From positions 62,001 to 126,000 of the forward strand of contig WHTA01000001.1 in assembly GCA_009379825.1 (NCBI GenBank): a stretch of 64,000 nucleotides of DNA, written 5' to 3'. This DNA comes from Streptosporangiales bacterium. Its GTDB lineage: Bacteria > Actinomycetota > Actinomycetes > Streptosporangiales > WHST01. Position numbers and translations under genes: made by a program. Shown here piece by piece: positions 15,619 to 24,172 of this stretch; position 1 is the first letter of the stretch, and each line of letters starts with the position of its first letter. The notes under the pieces are model-generated. The model did no database searches and was not told the DNA's origin. It saw only the letters and a list, made by a program, of their open reading frames with translations.

Positions 15619-16608
15619 GTGGCGCAGCACTACGACGTGGTGGTGGTCGGTGGCGGCCAGGCGGGGCTCGCGGCCGGCCGCCAGCTGGCCTTGGACGGGC
15701 GCGAGCTCGTCGTCCTCGACGCTGCCGCCCGGGTCGGTGACGCCTGGCGGCAGAGGTGGCGGTCGCTGCGGTTGTTCACGCCGGCCGCCGTGGACGCGCT
15801 GCCCGGCATGACGTTCCCTGCGCCGCGCAACCACCGGCCGACGAAGGACGAGATGGCCGACTACCTGGAGGCGTACGCGCAGGCGTTCGCGCTGCCGGTG
15901 CTGTCGGGCTGCGCCGTCGACAAGATGACGCGTGCCGATACGGGGTTCGCCTTGACCGTCGACGGCGAGCGGTTCACGGCGGACCATGTGGTCGTTGCCA
16001 CCGGGCCGCTGCGTGCGCCGCGGGTGCCGGCGTTCGCTGCCGGTCTTGACCCTGGCGTCCACCAGCTGCACTCTGCGGACTACGTCGAGCCGGCGCAGCT
16101 GCCGGCCGGGCCGGTGCTCGTGGTGGGCGCGGGCAACTCCGGTGGCGACATCGCCATGGACCTCGCGCCGTACCACCCGGTCTGGCTGGCCGGTCGCGCC
16201 ACCGGGCGCGTCCCTGGTTGGCTGGACGCCTCGTGCTATCAGGTGCTGCCGCACGTCCGCACCGATCGTGGTGTCGGGCGCGCGGTGGCGCGCCGGCTGG
16301 CCGGTCGGGGCACCCCGCTGGTGGGGATCGGCCGCGCCGACCTGGTTCGCGCGGGCATCCGCCGGGTGCCGCGGGTGACCGGTGTGCGGGCCGGCCGCCC
16401 GCTGCTCGCCGACGGCCGGGAGCTGGCCGTACGCACGGTCGTGTGGTGCACAGGGTACCGTCCTGGGCTCGGCTGGCTCGACCTGCCGGGCGAGGTACCC
16501 GGGCTGCACTTCGTGGGCATGCAGTTCCAGAACACGCTGGCCTCCGGCATCATCGGGGGCGCGGGCACCGACGCCGCGACGGTGGTCGCCGCCATGCGGC
16601 GTGACTAG
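15619..16608 (+). CDS. CzcO-like FAD/NAD(P)-binding flavoprotein
   Basis: 329 residues from GTG 15619. Two Rossmann motifs are seen: VVVVGGGQAGLAAGRQL (FAD, residues 6-22) and VLVVGAGNSGGDIAMDL (NADPH, about residue 165). The C-terminal HFVGMQFQNTLASGIIGGAG completes the FAD site. This is the layout of flavin monooxygenase-related oxidoreductases once named 'K+ transport flavoproteins'. The FMO fingerprint FxGxxxHxxx(F/Y) is only loosely present (GVHQLHSADYVEP). Substrate unknown. Its stop codon lies inside the left arm of a long inverted repeat. Confidence 0.85.
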   Translation: MAQHYDVVVVGGGQAGLAAGRQLALDGRELVVLDAAARVGDAWRQRWRSLRLFTPAAVDALPGMTFPAPRNHRPTKDEMADYLEAYAQAFALPVLSGCAVDKMTRADTGFALTVDGERFTADHVVVATGPLRAPRVPAFAAGLDPGVHQLHSADYVEPAQLPAGPVLVVGAGNSGGDIAMDLAPYHPVWLAGRATGRVPGWLDASCYQVLPHVRTDRGVGRAVARRLAGRGTPLVGIGRADLVRAGIRRVPRVTGVRAGRPLLADGRELAVRTVVWCTGYRPGLGWLDLPGEVPGLHFVGMQFQNTLASGIIGGAGTDAATVVAAMRRD

Positions 16609-16660
16609 CAGGAATCCGACATCGAGGTTCGCGTTGGCAACGCTGTCGGATTCTTGCTAG
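16605..16660. terminator. Long inverted repeat, possible transcription terminator
   Basis: A 17-base left arm CTAGCAGGAATCCGACA (16605-16621) pairs with 16644-16660 with one mismatch. The 22-base loop holds a second hairpin GCGTT-GGC-AACGC (16631-16643). The repeat starts on the flavoprotein stop codon and ends 22 bases before the repair gene. There is no clear T-run, so it may terminate transcription or be a small mobile palindrome. Confidence 0.5.
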
Positions 16661-16682
16661 ACCATGGTGGTGACCACGGTGG

Positions 16683-18164
16683 ATGCTGGCAGACATGGAT
16701 GAAGACGAGGAGCGGCGCTACCGCGCCGTACGGTCGAAGGACGCCCGGTTCGACGGGTGGTTCTTCGTCGCCGTGGTCAGCACCGGCATCTACTGCAGGC
16801 CCAGCTGCCCTGCGGTCACGCCGAAGCGCGAGAACATGCGCTTCTACCCCAGCGCGGCGGCCGCCCAACAGGCCGGCTTCCGCGCCTGCAAACGCTGCCG
16901 GCCGGACGCCAGCCCGGGCTCGCCGGAGTGGAACGAGCGGGCCGACCTGGTCGCCCGCGCGATGCGCCTGATCGCGGACGGCGTGGTGGACCGCGAGGGG
17001 GTGCCGGGCCTGGCCAGCCGGCTCGGCTACAGCACGCGGCAGATCGAGCGGCAGCTGGTCGCCGAGCTCGGGGCCGGGCCGCTCGCGCTGGCCCGCGCGG
17101 GACGCGCGCAGACGGCGCGGCTGCTGGTCGAGACCACCACGCTGCCGTTGGCCGACGTCGCGTTCGCCGCCGGCTTCAGCAGCGTGCGCTCGTTCAACGA
17201 CACCGTGCGCGAGGTGTTCGCCCTCACCCCGAGCGAGCTGCGCAGCCGAGTGGCGCGCGGCCGGCCGAGCACCACGACGGGGACCATCACGCTGCGGCTG
17301 CCGTTCCGTGCACCGCTGTGTCCGGACAACCTGTTCGGGCACCTCGCCGCGACCGCCGTACCCGGGGTCGAGGAGTGGCGCGACAGTGCGTACCGCAGGA
17401 CGCTGCGGCTGCCGCACGGCTACGGCATCGCGGCGCTGCGGCCGACGCCCGCGTACGTCGGGTGCGAGCTGACGCTGTCGGACCACCGCGACCTCACCAC
17501 GGCGATCAGCCGGTGCCGCTGGCTGCTCGACCTGGACGCCGACCCGACCGCCGTCGACGCGCAGCTGCGTACCGACCCGGTGCTGCAGCCGTACGTGGAC
17601 AAGAGCCCGGGGCGGCGGGTGCCGCGGACGGTGGACCCGGCCGAGTTCGCCGTGCGCGCGGTCATCGGCCAGCAGGTGTCGACCGCGGCGGCCCGCACAC
17701 ATGCCGCACGGCTGGTGACCGCGTACGGCGACCAGGTCGAGGACCCGGCCGGCGGGCTCACCCACCTCTTCCCCACCCCGGCGGCCCTCGCCGAGGTCGA
17801 CGACGCGAGCTTCGCCATGCCGCAGACGCGGCGCCGCACCCTCAGGGCACTGACCGGTGCCCTGGCGGCCGGCGAGATCGACCTCGACATCGGCAGCGAC
17901 TGGCGGGCCGCGCGCGAGCAGCTCGCGGGGTTGCCCGGCGTCGGGCCGTGGACGGTGGAGAGCGTCGCCATGCGCGCGCTCGGCGACCCGGACGCGTTCC
18001 TGGCGAGCGACCTCGGCATCAAGCTCGCCGCGGCGGAGCTCGGCCTGCCTGACACCCCGCGCGCGCTGACCGAACGGGCCGCGGCCTGGCAGCCGTGGCG
18101 GGCCTACGCCGTCCAGTACCTGTGGGCCACCGGCGACCACGCCATCAACCACCTACCCGCCTGA
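16683..18164 (+). CDS. Ada N-domain/AraC/AlkA fusion DNA repair protein
   Basis: 493 residues. Domain 1 (about 1-80) is the Ada methyl-phosphotriester domain with its four zinc Cys in GIYCRPSCP and CKRCRPD; the first accepts the methyl group. Domain 2 (about 85-190) is an AraC HTH (GYSTRQIERQL, VAFAAGFSSVRSFNDTVRE). Domain 3 (about 200-493) is AlkA DNA-3-methyladenine glycosylase with HhH LAGLPGVGPWTVESVAMRAL and the catalytic Asp in FLASDLGI. It senses alkylated DNA, activates repair genes and removes alkylated bases. It is followed after 23 bases by ogt. It probably regulates itself. Confidence 0.93.
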   Translation: MLADMDEDEERRYRAVRSKDARFDGWFFVAVVSTGIYCRPSCPAVTPKRENMRFYPSAAAAQQAGFRACKRCRPDASPGSPEWNERADLVARAMRLIADGVVDREGVPGLASRLGYSTRQIERQLVAELGAGPLALARAGRAQTARLLVETTTLPLADVAFAAGFSSVRSFNDTVREVFALTPSELRSRVARGRPSTTTGTITLRLPFRAPLCPDNLFGHLAATAVPGVEEWRDSAYRRTLRLPHGYGIAALRPTPAYVGCELTLSDHRDLTTAISRCRWLLDLDADPTAVDAQLRTDPVLQPYVDKSPGRRVPRTVDPAEFAVRAVIGQQVSTAAARTHAARLVTAYGDQVEDPAGGLTHLFPTPAALAEVDDASFAMPQTRRRTLRALTGALAAGEIDLDIGSDWRAAREQLAGLPGVGPWTVESVAMRALGDPDAFLASDLGIKLAAAELGLPDTPRALTERAAAWQPWRAYAVQYLWATGDHAINHLPA

Positions 18165-18187
18165 CCTGCGAGGAGCAGACGACGACC

Positions 18188-18691
18188 ATGTCCCACCCAC
18201 ACCGCACGCACACCGTGATGGACAGCCCGGTAGGGCCACTGACCCTGGTACGCACCGACAGCGGCCTGGCCGGCCTGTTCATGGAGACCCAGAGCCACCG
18301 GCCGGAGCACGAGACCTTCGGCGAGCGCGACGACACCGGCTTCGACGCCGTCGTCGACCAGCTCACGGCGTACTTCGCCGGCGAGCTGACCGAGTTCGAG
18401 CTGCCGCTCGACCCGGCCGGCACCCCGTTCCAGCAGACCGTGTGGACGGCGCTGCGGACCATCCCGTACGCGGAGACGGTCAGCTACGGCGAGCTGGCCG
18501 AGCGGATCGGCAAGCCGTCCGCCGCCCGTGCCATCGGCCTGGCCAACGGGCGCAACCCGATCAGCATCGTGGTGCCCTGCCACCGGGTGATCGGCGCCAA
18601 CGGCGACCTGACCGGGTACGGCGGCGGCCTACCGCGCAAGCAGTACCTGCTCGAGCACGAGCGGAAGGTCCGCGCGACCCTGACCGTTTAG
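18188..18691 (+). CDS. ogt: Methylated-DNA--protein-cysteine S-methyltransferase
   Basis: 167 residues from ATG 18188. The active-site motif IVVPCHRVIG carries the acceptor Cys, preceded by the Ada/Ogt winged helix AETVSYGELAERIGKPSAAR and followed by YGGGLPRKQYLLEHE. It removes alkyl groups from O6-alkylguanine in a one-time reaction in the cytosol. The position 23 bases after the Ada-AlkA gene shows a two-gene adaptive-response operon closed by the palindrome at 18705-18728. Confidence 0.93.
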   Translation: MSHPHRTHTVMDSPVGPLTLVRTDSGLAGLFMETQSHRPEHETFGERDDTGFDAVVDQLTAYFAGELTEFELPLDPAGTPFQQTVWTALRTIPYAETVSYGELAERIGKPSAARAIGLANGRNPISIVVPCHRVIGANGDLTGYGGGLPRKQYLLEHERKVRATLTV

Positions 18692-18697
18692 GCGCAG

Positions 18698-18735
18698 TGG
18701 CGAAGATCTGCCCGAATTCGGGCAGATCGTTGCCA
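18698..18735. terminator. Perfect 24-base palindrome with flanking arms
   Basis: Positions 18705-18728 form a perfect palindrome whose half is GATCTGCCCGAA. Outside it TGGC (18698-18701) pairs with GCCA (18732-18735) with two mismatches between. It begins 7 bases after the ogt stop, so a hairpin terminator is the simplest reading. The sequence after it (TTTCC) is only weakly T-rich. Confidence 0.6.
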
Positions 18736-18764
18736 TTTCCTGCGGCGCCGTGGATGATCGTCGG

Positions 18765-19025
18765 GTGCCTGACCAGGAGCTCGTCGACCGCGTCGCCACA
18801 TCCACCGGGCTGCCCCCGCCGGTCGCCGCGCGCGTCGTCGAGGACGTCGTGGCGTACTACCGCGAGCCGGTAGCGGACTATGTGCGGCGGCGGCACGCGC
18901 ACCTGCAGGTGTACGGCGGCCGCAACGACGAGATCTACGCCCAGCTCGCCGCGGAGGTCGGCGAGCGGGTGTTCGCGGGGCCCGCGCTCACGCAGCGGCA
19001 GTTACGGCGCATCATCTACGGCTGA
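18765..19025 (+). CDS. Conserved small protein upstream of glmS
   Basis: 86 residues from GTG 18765 (ATG 18750 is 5 codons earlier). The sequence is soluble and helical, with TGLPPPVAARVVEDVVAYY and a basic VRRRHAHLQVYGGRNDEIY segment, ending TQRQLRRIIYG. I do not recognise a family. It ends 12 bases before the glmS start, so the two are probably co-transcribed. No DNA-binding or catalytic motif is evident. Confidence 0.6.
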   Translation: MPDQELVDRVATSTGLPPPVAARVVEDVVAYYREPVADYVRRRHAHLQVYGGRNDEIYAQLAAEVGERVFAGPALTQRQLRRIIYG

Positions 19026-19037
19026 AGGTGGACCATC

Positions 19038-20858
19038 ATGTGCGGCATCGTCGGATACGTCGGGCGCAAGGACGCGGCGCCCGTCCTGCTCGAGGGCCTG
19101 GCCAGGCTCGAGTACCGCGGCTACGACTCGGCGGGCGTCGCCGTGCTCGGCAACGGTGGGAGCAGGTCCGTACGCACGGTCGGCCGGGTCGCTGATCTCA
19201 GGGCGGCAGTGCCGCGCCGGTTCGCCGGCAAGATCGGCGTCGGGCACACCCGCTGGGCCACCCACGGTCCGCCGACCGAGGCGAACGCGCACCCGCACAC
19301 CAGCGCCGACGGGCGGATCAGCGTCGTGCACAACGGCATCATCGACAACGCGGCGCAGCTGCGCAGCGAGCTCGCCGACGCGGGCGTGCGGCTGGCGTCG
19401 GACACCGACAGCGAGGTCGTCGCGCACCTGGTGGCCGCGTCCGACGCCACCACACTCGAGGGCGCCGTGCTCGACGCGCTCGCGCGCATCGAAGGGACGT
19501 ACGGGCTCGCGGTCCTCGACGAACGCCACCCGGACCGGATCGTGGTGGCACGCAACGGGTCCCCGTTGATCATCGGCGTCGGCGACCACGAGATGTTCGT
19601 CGCCAGCGACCTGGCCGCGCTGGTGCGGCACACGAAGTCCGTCGTCCACCTCGACGACGGGGAGCTCGCCACCGTCACCGCCACCGACTTCACCACGTTC
19701 ACCAGGGACAGCGGCGACGTCCGCAAGGAACCGACCACGGTGGACGTGGACGCCGCCGACTACGAGCGGGCCGGCCACGCGCACTTCATGCGCAAGGAGA
19801 TCTGGGAGCAGCCCGCCGCCGTGGAACGGATGCTGCGCGGCCGGCTGGACGACCGGTTCGGCACCACCAGGCTGGACGGGCTCAACCTGGATGCCCGCGA
19901 CCTGCGCGGCGTGCGGCGGGTGAAGGTGCTCGGCTGCGGCTCTGCGTACTACGTCGGGCAGCTGGGTGCGTTGCTGATCGAGGAGCTGGCCAGGGTGCCG
20001 GCGGACGCCGAGCCGGCGTCCGAGCTGCGGTACCGCAACCCGCTGATCGAACCGGACACCCTGTACGTCGTCGTCAGCCAGTCCGGCGAGACCGCGGACA
20101 CCGCGGTCGCCGTGCAGGAGATCAAGCGCAAGGGCGGCCGCGTCGTGGGGCTGGTGAACGTGGTCGGCTCGACGATCGCGCGGGAGTGCGACGGCGGCAT
20201 CTACCTGCACGCCGGCCCCGAGGTCGCCGTGGCGTCCACCAAGGCGCTGACGAACATGGCCGTCGGCTTCGCGCTGCTCGCGCTGTGCCTGGGGCGCGTG
20301 CGCGACCTGTCGATCACCGACGGGCTGCGCATCATCGAAGGGCTGCGCGCGCTGCCCGGTCAGATCGACGAGATCCTCGCCGCCGACGGGCGGGTGGCGG
20401 AGGTGGCCAAGCAGCTGGCGGACGCACCGAGCCTGTTCTTCCTCGGCCGGGTGCGGGGGTACCCGGTGGCGCGCGAGGGTGCGCAGAAGTTCAAGGAGAT
20501 CTCGTACCGGCACGCCGAGGCGTACCCGGCGAGCGAGCTGAAGCACGGCCCGCTCGCGCTTGTCGGCCCGCACCTGCCGACCGTCGCCATCGCGCCGCGC
20601 GACGAGCTCACCGAGCGCAACCTGGCGGCGTTGCACGAGATCGCCGCGCGGGGCGGGCCGCTCGTCGTGGTCACCCACGCCGACGTCGACCTGGGCGAGC
20701 TGTCCGCCACCCGTATCGACGTACCGGCGAACCAGCCCGAGCTGGACCCGATCCTGCTCACCGTGCCGCTGCAGCTGCTCGCGTACCATGCCGCCGCCCA
20801 CCTCGGCCACGACGTCGACAAGCCGCGCAACCTGGCCAAGTCGGTGACGGTCGAGTAG
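19038..20858 (+). CDS. glmS: Glutamine--fructose-6-phosphate aminotransferase (isomerizing)
   Basis: 606 residues. Cys2 of the mature enzyme (MCGIVGYVG) is the glutaminase nucleophile, with RLEYRGYDSAG and HTRWATHG completing the glutamine site. The C-terminal SIS isomerase domains show VLGCGSAYYVG, VVSQSGETADTAVA and the ending NLAKSVTVE. It converts fructose-6-phosphate plus glutamine to glucosamine-6-phosphate for cell-wall precursor synthesis. No ribozyme-like structure is evident in the short 5' gap. AAGGTGG precedes the start. Confidence 0.97.
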   Translation: MCGIVGYVGRKDAAPVLLEGLARLEYRGYDSAGVAVLGNGGSRSVRTVGRVADLRAAVPRRFAGKIGVGHTRWATHGPPTEANAHPHTSADGRISVVHNGIIDNAAQLRSELADAGVRLASDTDSEVVAHLVAASDATTLEGAVLDALARIEGTYGLAVLDERHPDRIVVARNGSPLIIGVGDHEMFVASDLAALVRHTKSVVHLDDGELATVTATDFTTFTRDSGDVRKEPTTVDVDAADYERAGHAHFMRKEIWEQPAAVERMLRGRLDDRFGTTRLDGLNLDARDLRGVRRVKVLGCGSAYYVGQLGALLIEELARVPADAEPASELRYRNPLIEPDTLYVVVSQSGETADTAVAVQEIKRKGGRVVGLVNVVGSTIARECDGGIYLHAGPEVAVASTKALTNMAVGFALLALCLGRVRDLSITDGLRIIEGLRALPGQIDEILAADGRVAEVAKQLADAPSLFFLGRVRGYPVAREGAQKFKEISYRHAEAYPASELKHGPLALVGPHLPTVAIAPRDELTERNLAALHEIAARGGPLVVVTHADVDLGELSATRIDVPANQPELDPILLTVPLQLLAYHAAAHLGHDVDKPRNLAKSVTVE

Positions 20859-20926
20859 GGGTCGCTCCCCCGGCGCCGATGAGTTCTCCTTCCGTGCGGA
20901 GTCCGTGTTCTCGACGACGGAATGCC

Positions 20927-20957
20927 TTGACCTGAAGTTTGGTTCAGGTCATAACGT
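20927..20957 (+). promoter_or_regulatory. MerR-type promoter with central dyad
   Basis: TTGACC (20927-20932) and TAACGT (20952-20957) are separated by 19 bases, the over-long spacing typical of MerR-family promoters. The spacer holds a perfect dyad TGACCTGAA-N6-TTCAGGTCA (20928-20936 and 20943-20951). It lies 54 bases before the ABC exporter start. No merR-like gene is in the window, so the regulator would be elsewhere in the genome. Confidence 0.6.
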
Positions 20958-21010
20958 CGGTTCTGTCACTGGCCGGTGGTTGACTGTGCCAGCAGCGGAA
21001 AGGGACCTCG

Positions 21011-22891
21011 ATGAGCATGGAAGTCACGGCGTGGATGTCGCTGTACAACGCGATGCACGCCCAGCAGGACCGGCGCCCGTTCTCCAAGGAGACGTTGCGC
21101 CGGATCGGCGCGTTCGCCAGGCCGCACAAGGCGCGGCTGGTGTGGTTCCTGGTCCTCAGCGTGCTGACGGCGATGCTCACGGTCGCGACGCCGCTGTTGG
21201 CCGGCCGGGTGGTGGACGCGATCGTGCACGGCGCGGCCGTCCAGCTGGTCGTCAGCTTCGCCGTGCTGATCGCGCTGATCGCGGTGGCCGAGGCCGGCGT
21301 CGGGTTGCTGAGCAGGTGGCTGTCCGCCCGGATCGGTGAGGGCCTGATCCTCGACCTCCGTACGGCGGTGTTCGACCACGTACAGAAGATGCCGGTGGCG
21401 TTCTTCACCCGCACCCGTACGGGCGCGCTGGTGAGCCGGTTGAACAACGACGTGATCGGGGCGCAGCGGGCGTTCAGCGACACGCTGTCCGGCGTGGTGA
21501 AGAACCTCGTCACGGTCGTCTTCACCGGTGTGGTGATGATCAGCCTCTCCTGGCAGATCACGCTGCTCGCACTCGCCCTGCTGCCGCTGTTCCTGCTGCC
21601 GGCCCGTCGGATGGGCCGCCGGTTGGCGCGGCTGGAGCGGGAGGCGGCCAACCACGACGCGGCGATGAGCACGCAGATGACCGAGCGGTTCTCCGCGCCG
21701 GGCGCGACGCTGGTGAAGCTGTTCGGGCAGCCGGGGTGCGAGTCGGAGGAGTTCGCCGCGCGGGCCAGGCGGGTGCGCGACATCGGCGTCCGTACGGCGA
21801 TGGTGCAGTGGGTGTTCATCACTGCGCTGACGCTGGTCTCGGCGTTGGCGCTCGCGCTCGTCTACGGGTTCGGCGGTTACTTCACGCTGATCGGTCAGCT
21901 CGACGCGGGCGCGGTCGTCGCGCTGGCGTTCCTGCTGACCCGGCTCTACGCGCCGCTGACCGAGCTGGCCAGCGCACGCGTCGAGGTAATGAGCGCGTTG
22001 GTGAGCTTCCAGCGGGTGTTCGAGGTGCTCGACCTGAAGCCGCTGATCGCGGAGAAGCCGGACGCAAGTCCGGTGCCTGCGGGTTCGGTCGCGGTGGAGT
22101 TCGACGAGGTGACGTTCGCGTACCCGTCCGCGGAGAAGGTGTCGTTGGCCTCGCTCGAGGAGGTCGCGACGCTCGACACCCGCGGCGGCGAGGACGTGCT
22201 GCACGACGTGTCGTTCAGCGTGGAACCCGGGCAGATGGTCGCGTTGGTGGGCTCGTCCGGTGCGGGCAAGTCGACCATCGCGCAGCTGATCCCGCGGCTG
22301 TACGACGCGGACACCGGCGCGATCCGGATCGGCGGCGTCGACGTCAAGGACCTCACCACCGACTCCGTGCGGGAGACGCTCGGCATGGTGACCCAGGACG
22401 GTCACCTGTTCCACGACACCGTCCGCGCGAACCTGTCGCTCGGCCGGGCGAACGCGTCCGAGGAGCAGCTGTGGGACGCGCTGCGCAGGGCGCGCCTGGA
22501 CGATCTGGTGGCGCTGCTACCCGACGGCCTCGACACCGTCGTCGGCGAGCGCGGCTACCGGTTCTCCGGCGGCGAGCGGCAGCGGCTGACCATCGCCAGG
22601 TTGCTGCTCGCCCAGCCGCGCGTAGTCATCCTGGACGAGGCGACGGCACACCTCGACTCGACGTCGGAGGCCGCGGTGCAGGAGGCCCTGAGCGAAGCGC
22701 TGAGCGGCCGCACCGCCGTAGTGATCGCCCACCGCCTGTCGACCGTACGAGCCGCCGACCAGATCCTGGTCGTCGAAGCCGGCCGCATCGTAGAACGCGG
22801 CACCCACGACGAGCTCCTAGCCGTCGGCGGCCGCTACGAACAGCTGTACCGCACCCAGTTCGCCGAGTCCCCAACCACCCAAGCCGCCTAA
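21011..22891 (+). CDS. ABC exporter, fused membrane and ATPase domains
   Basis: 626 residues. An N-terminal extension is followed by six predicted membrane helices (about 45-345), with the LPARRMGRRLARLEREA intracellular loop. The ATPase domain contains Walker A GSSGAGKST, signature FSGGERQRL, Walker B VVILDEATAHLD and a switch His in IAHRLSTV. It resembles MsbA/LmrA-like half-transporters that export lipids or drugs as homodimers. The MerR-type promoter suggests induction by a toxic compound. It is monocistronic, followed by repeat DNA. Confidence 0.9.
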   Translation: MSMEVTAWMSLYNAMHAQQDRRPFSKETLRRIGAFARPHKARLVWFLVLSVLTAMLTVATPLLAGRVVDAIVHGAAVQLVVSFAVLIALIAVAEAGVGLLSRWLSARIGEGLILDLRTAVFDHVQKMPVAFFTRTRTGALVSRLNNDVIGAQRAFSDTLSGVVKNLVTVVFTGVVMISLSWQITLLALALLPLFLLPARRMGRRLARLEREAANHDAAMSTQMTERFSAPGATLVKLFGQPGCESEEFAARARRVRDIGVRTAMVQWVFITALTLVSALALALVYGFGGYFTLIGQLDAGAVVALAFLLTRLYAPLTELASARVEVMSALVSFQRVFEVLDLKPLIAEKPDASPVPAGSVAVEFDEVTFAYPSAEKVSLASLEEVATLDTRGGEDVLHDVSFSVEPGQMVALVGSSGAGKSTIAQLIPRLYDADTGAIRIGGVDVKDLTTDSVRETLGMVTQDGHLFHDTVRANLSLGRANASEEQLWDALRRARLDDLVALLPDGLDTVVGERGYRFSGGERQRLTIARLLLAQPRVVILDEATAHLDSTSEAAVQEALSEALSGRTAVVIAHRLSTVRAADQILVVEAGRIVERGTHDELLAVGGRYEQLYRTQFAESPTTQAA

Positions 22892-22904
22892 CCTGCCGCG
22901 CCCT

Positions 22905-23123
22905 GGTGCCCGGGCCCGTGGCTCGCGGGTTCGCCGTTCCCTCGGACCGTGCCCGGGGCACACGGGTTGGCGGATCTTGTGCCCAGGCCCGGTGGCGCAA
23001 CGGCTCGGCGTGCCCTCGGACCGTGCCCGGGCATACGGGTTGCCGGGTCTTGTGCCCAGGCCCGGTGGCGCAACGGCTCGGCGTGCCCTCGGACCGTGCC
23101 CGGGGCACACGGGTCACCGGGGT
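22905..23123. repeat. Three tandem 73-bp GC-rich repeats
   Basis: Units start at 22905, 22978 and 23051, each 73 bases. The second and third are almost identical (GTGCCCAGGCCCGGTGGCGC at the start, then GGCTCGGCGTGCCCTCGGAC), and the first is more diverged. The period is not a multiple of three, so open frames through it on either strand repeat in shifting frames and are not genes. The repeat lies in the 600-base gap after the ABC exporter, where I see no gene. Confidence 0.85.
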
Positions 23124-23140
23124 CGAAGGTCTGGGCCTTT

Positions 23141-23204
23141 TGGCGCACGGGTCGTCGGGCCCTTGGCACACCGGCTTGCCGGGCCTGTGGCACACGGTCA
23201 CCGG
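23141..23204. repeat. Short degenerate repeats, 23-24 bp period
   Basis: TGGCGCACGGGTCG at 23141, TGGCACACCGGCTTG at 23164 and TGGCACACGGTCACC at 23188 begin three related units of 23 and 24 bases. They follow the 73-bp repeats and share the CACACGGGT/CACCGG words with them, so they probably come from the same decayed array. No gene is visible from here to about 23500. Confidence 0.6.
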
Positions 23205-23506
23205 ATTGACCAGTCGCCCGCCTCCCTGCAGGCGCCCGACCCCGGTTCATCGAGCATCCCGGCAGAAGAGCATGTCCGCCGAGCTCGGCCGCTTCCCGGA
23301 TGCGGCCGAGCCCGGTGTGCCAGTCCCCGAGCACCCAGGCGGCGTACCCCGCCCGGGCACATGGGGCTCCGGCGCGTAAGCATCGTGGCTGCGCGCGGCG
23401 CCCCGCGAACCGAAACCAGCACGCCCGCGGCGCGCGCCGTCGTCCGCAAGCGGTGCCCCTGTTGGGCGTACGGCACTAGCATGGGCGCCGCGGAAGGGGG
23501 TGCGTG

Positions 23507-23976
23507 ATGAGCGACAAGGCGGAAGTGCGGCATCTGCGGCGCTGCGTGGAGTTGGCGACGGAGGCACTCGACGACGGGGACGAGCCGTTCGGGTCCGTGC
23601 TCGTGGACGGGGCGGGCGTGGCCCGTGCCGAGGACCGCAACCGGGTTGCCGGCGGCGACCACACCCGGCATCCGGAGTTCGAGCTGGCCCGCTGGGCGGC
23701 GGCGAACATGACGCCGGACGAACGGGCCGCGGCGACCGTCTTCACCTCAGGCGAGCACTGCCCGATGTGCGCCGCGGCGCATGCTTGGGTCGGCCTCGGA
23801 CGCATCGTCTACGCCAGCTCGTCGGAGCAGCTGGCTGGCCGAGCTCGGCGTGCCCCCGGGGCCGGGTACGTGCGTTGCCGGTCCAGGACGTCGCCCCCGG
23901 TGTAGTCGTCGAGGGCCCCGTCGCGGAGCTCACCGAGGAGGTGCACGAGCTGCACCGCCGTCGGCACCGGAGTTGA
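23507..23976 (+). pseudogene. Nucleoside/cytidine deaminase-family gene with two frameshifts
   Basis: ATG 23507 follows GGAAGGGGG. The zinc site is present as HPEFELARWAAAN (His and Glu) and SGEHCPMCAAAHAWVGLG (two Cys), as in actinobacterial nucleoside deaminases. After YASSSEQLA the frame is lost near 23835. LAELGVPPGP continues in a second frame, and after about 23866 VQDVAPGVVVEGPVAELTEE continues in a third, ending at TGA 23974-23976. Both shifts sit in G/C runs. The catalytic part is intact, so a truncated active protein is possible, but the C-terminus is wrong unless these are sequence errors. Confidence 0.7.
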
Positions 23977-24160
23977 CCGGTCGGTCCAAGTGTTGTCGAA
24001 GGGCCGGTCGTCGAGCTTGCCGGGGAGGTGCACGGACTGCTCCGTCGTCGGTATCGGGGCTGACCTGGTCGGTGCAGGATGTCGTGCCCCGGTGTTGTCG
24101 TCGAGGGGCGCGTCGCGAAGCCTGCCGGGGAGGTGCACGAGCTGCACCGCCGTCAGGCAT
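23882..24160. repeat. Tandem copies of the deaminase 3' end
   Basis: The last ~95 bases of the deaminase gene (from the GTCCAGGACGTCG word to the stop) recur twice downstream in decayed form. The anchor GAGGTGCACG occurs at 23938, 24025 and 24130, giving spacings of 87 and 105 bases; the second unit lacks about 18 bases. The copies keep the GTCGTCGA...GCCGGGGAGGTGCAC order but have no reading frame. This is a local tandem duplication of gene-end sequence. Confidence 0.7.
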
Positions 24161-24172
24161 CGGGGTGGGCGG

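Noticed and set aside
19002-20810. A 602-codon minus-strand frame
   Set aside because: Fully antisense to glmS, which is unmistakable; the frame has no motif.
22626-23201. A 191-codon minus-strand frame through the repeats
   Set aside because: It arises from the 73-bp array and the antisense of the ABC gene; the 73-bp period shifts the frame at each unit, so it cannot encode a repeat protein.
22905-23204. CRISPR array
   Set aside because: Units are 73 bases in direct contact without unique spacers, and no cas gene is present.
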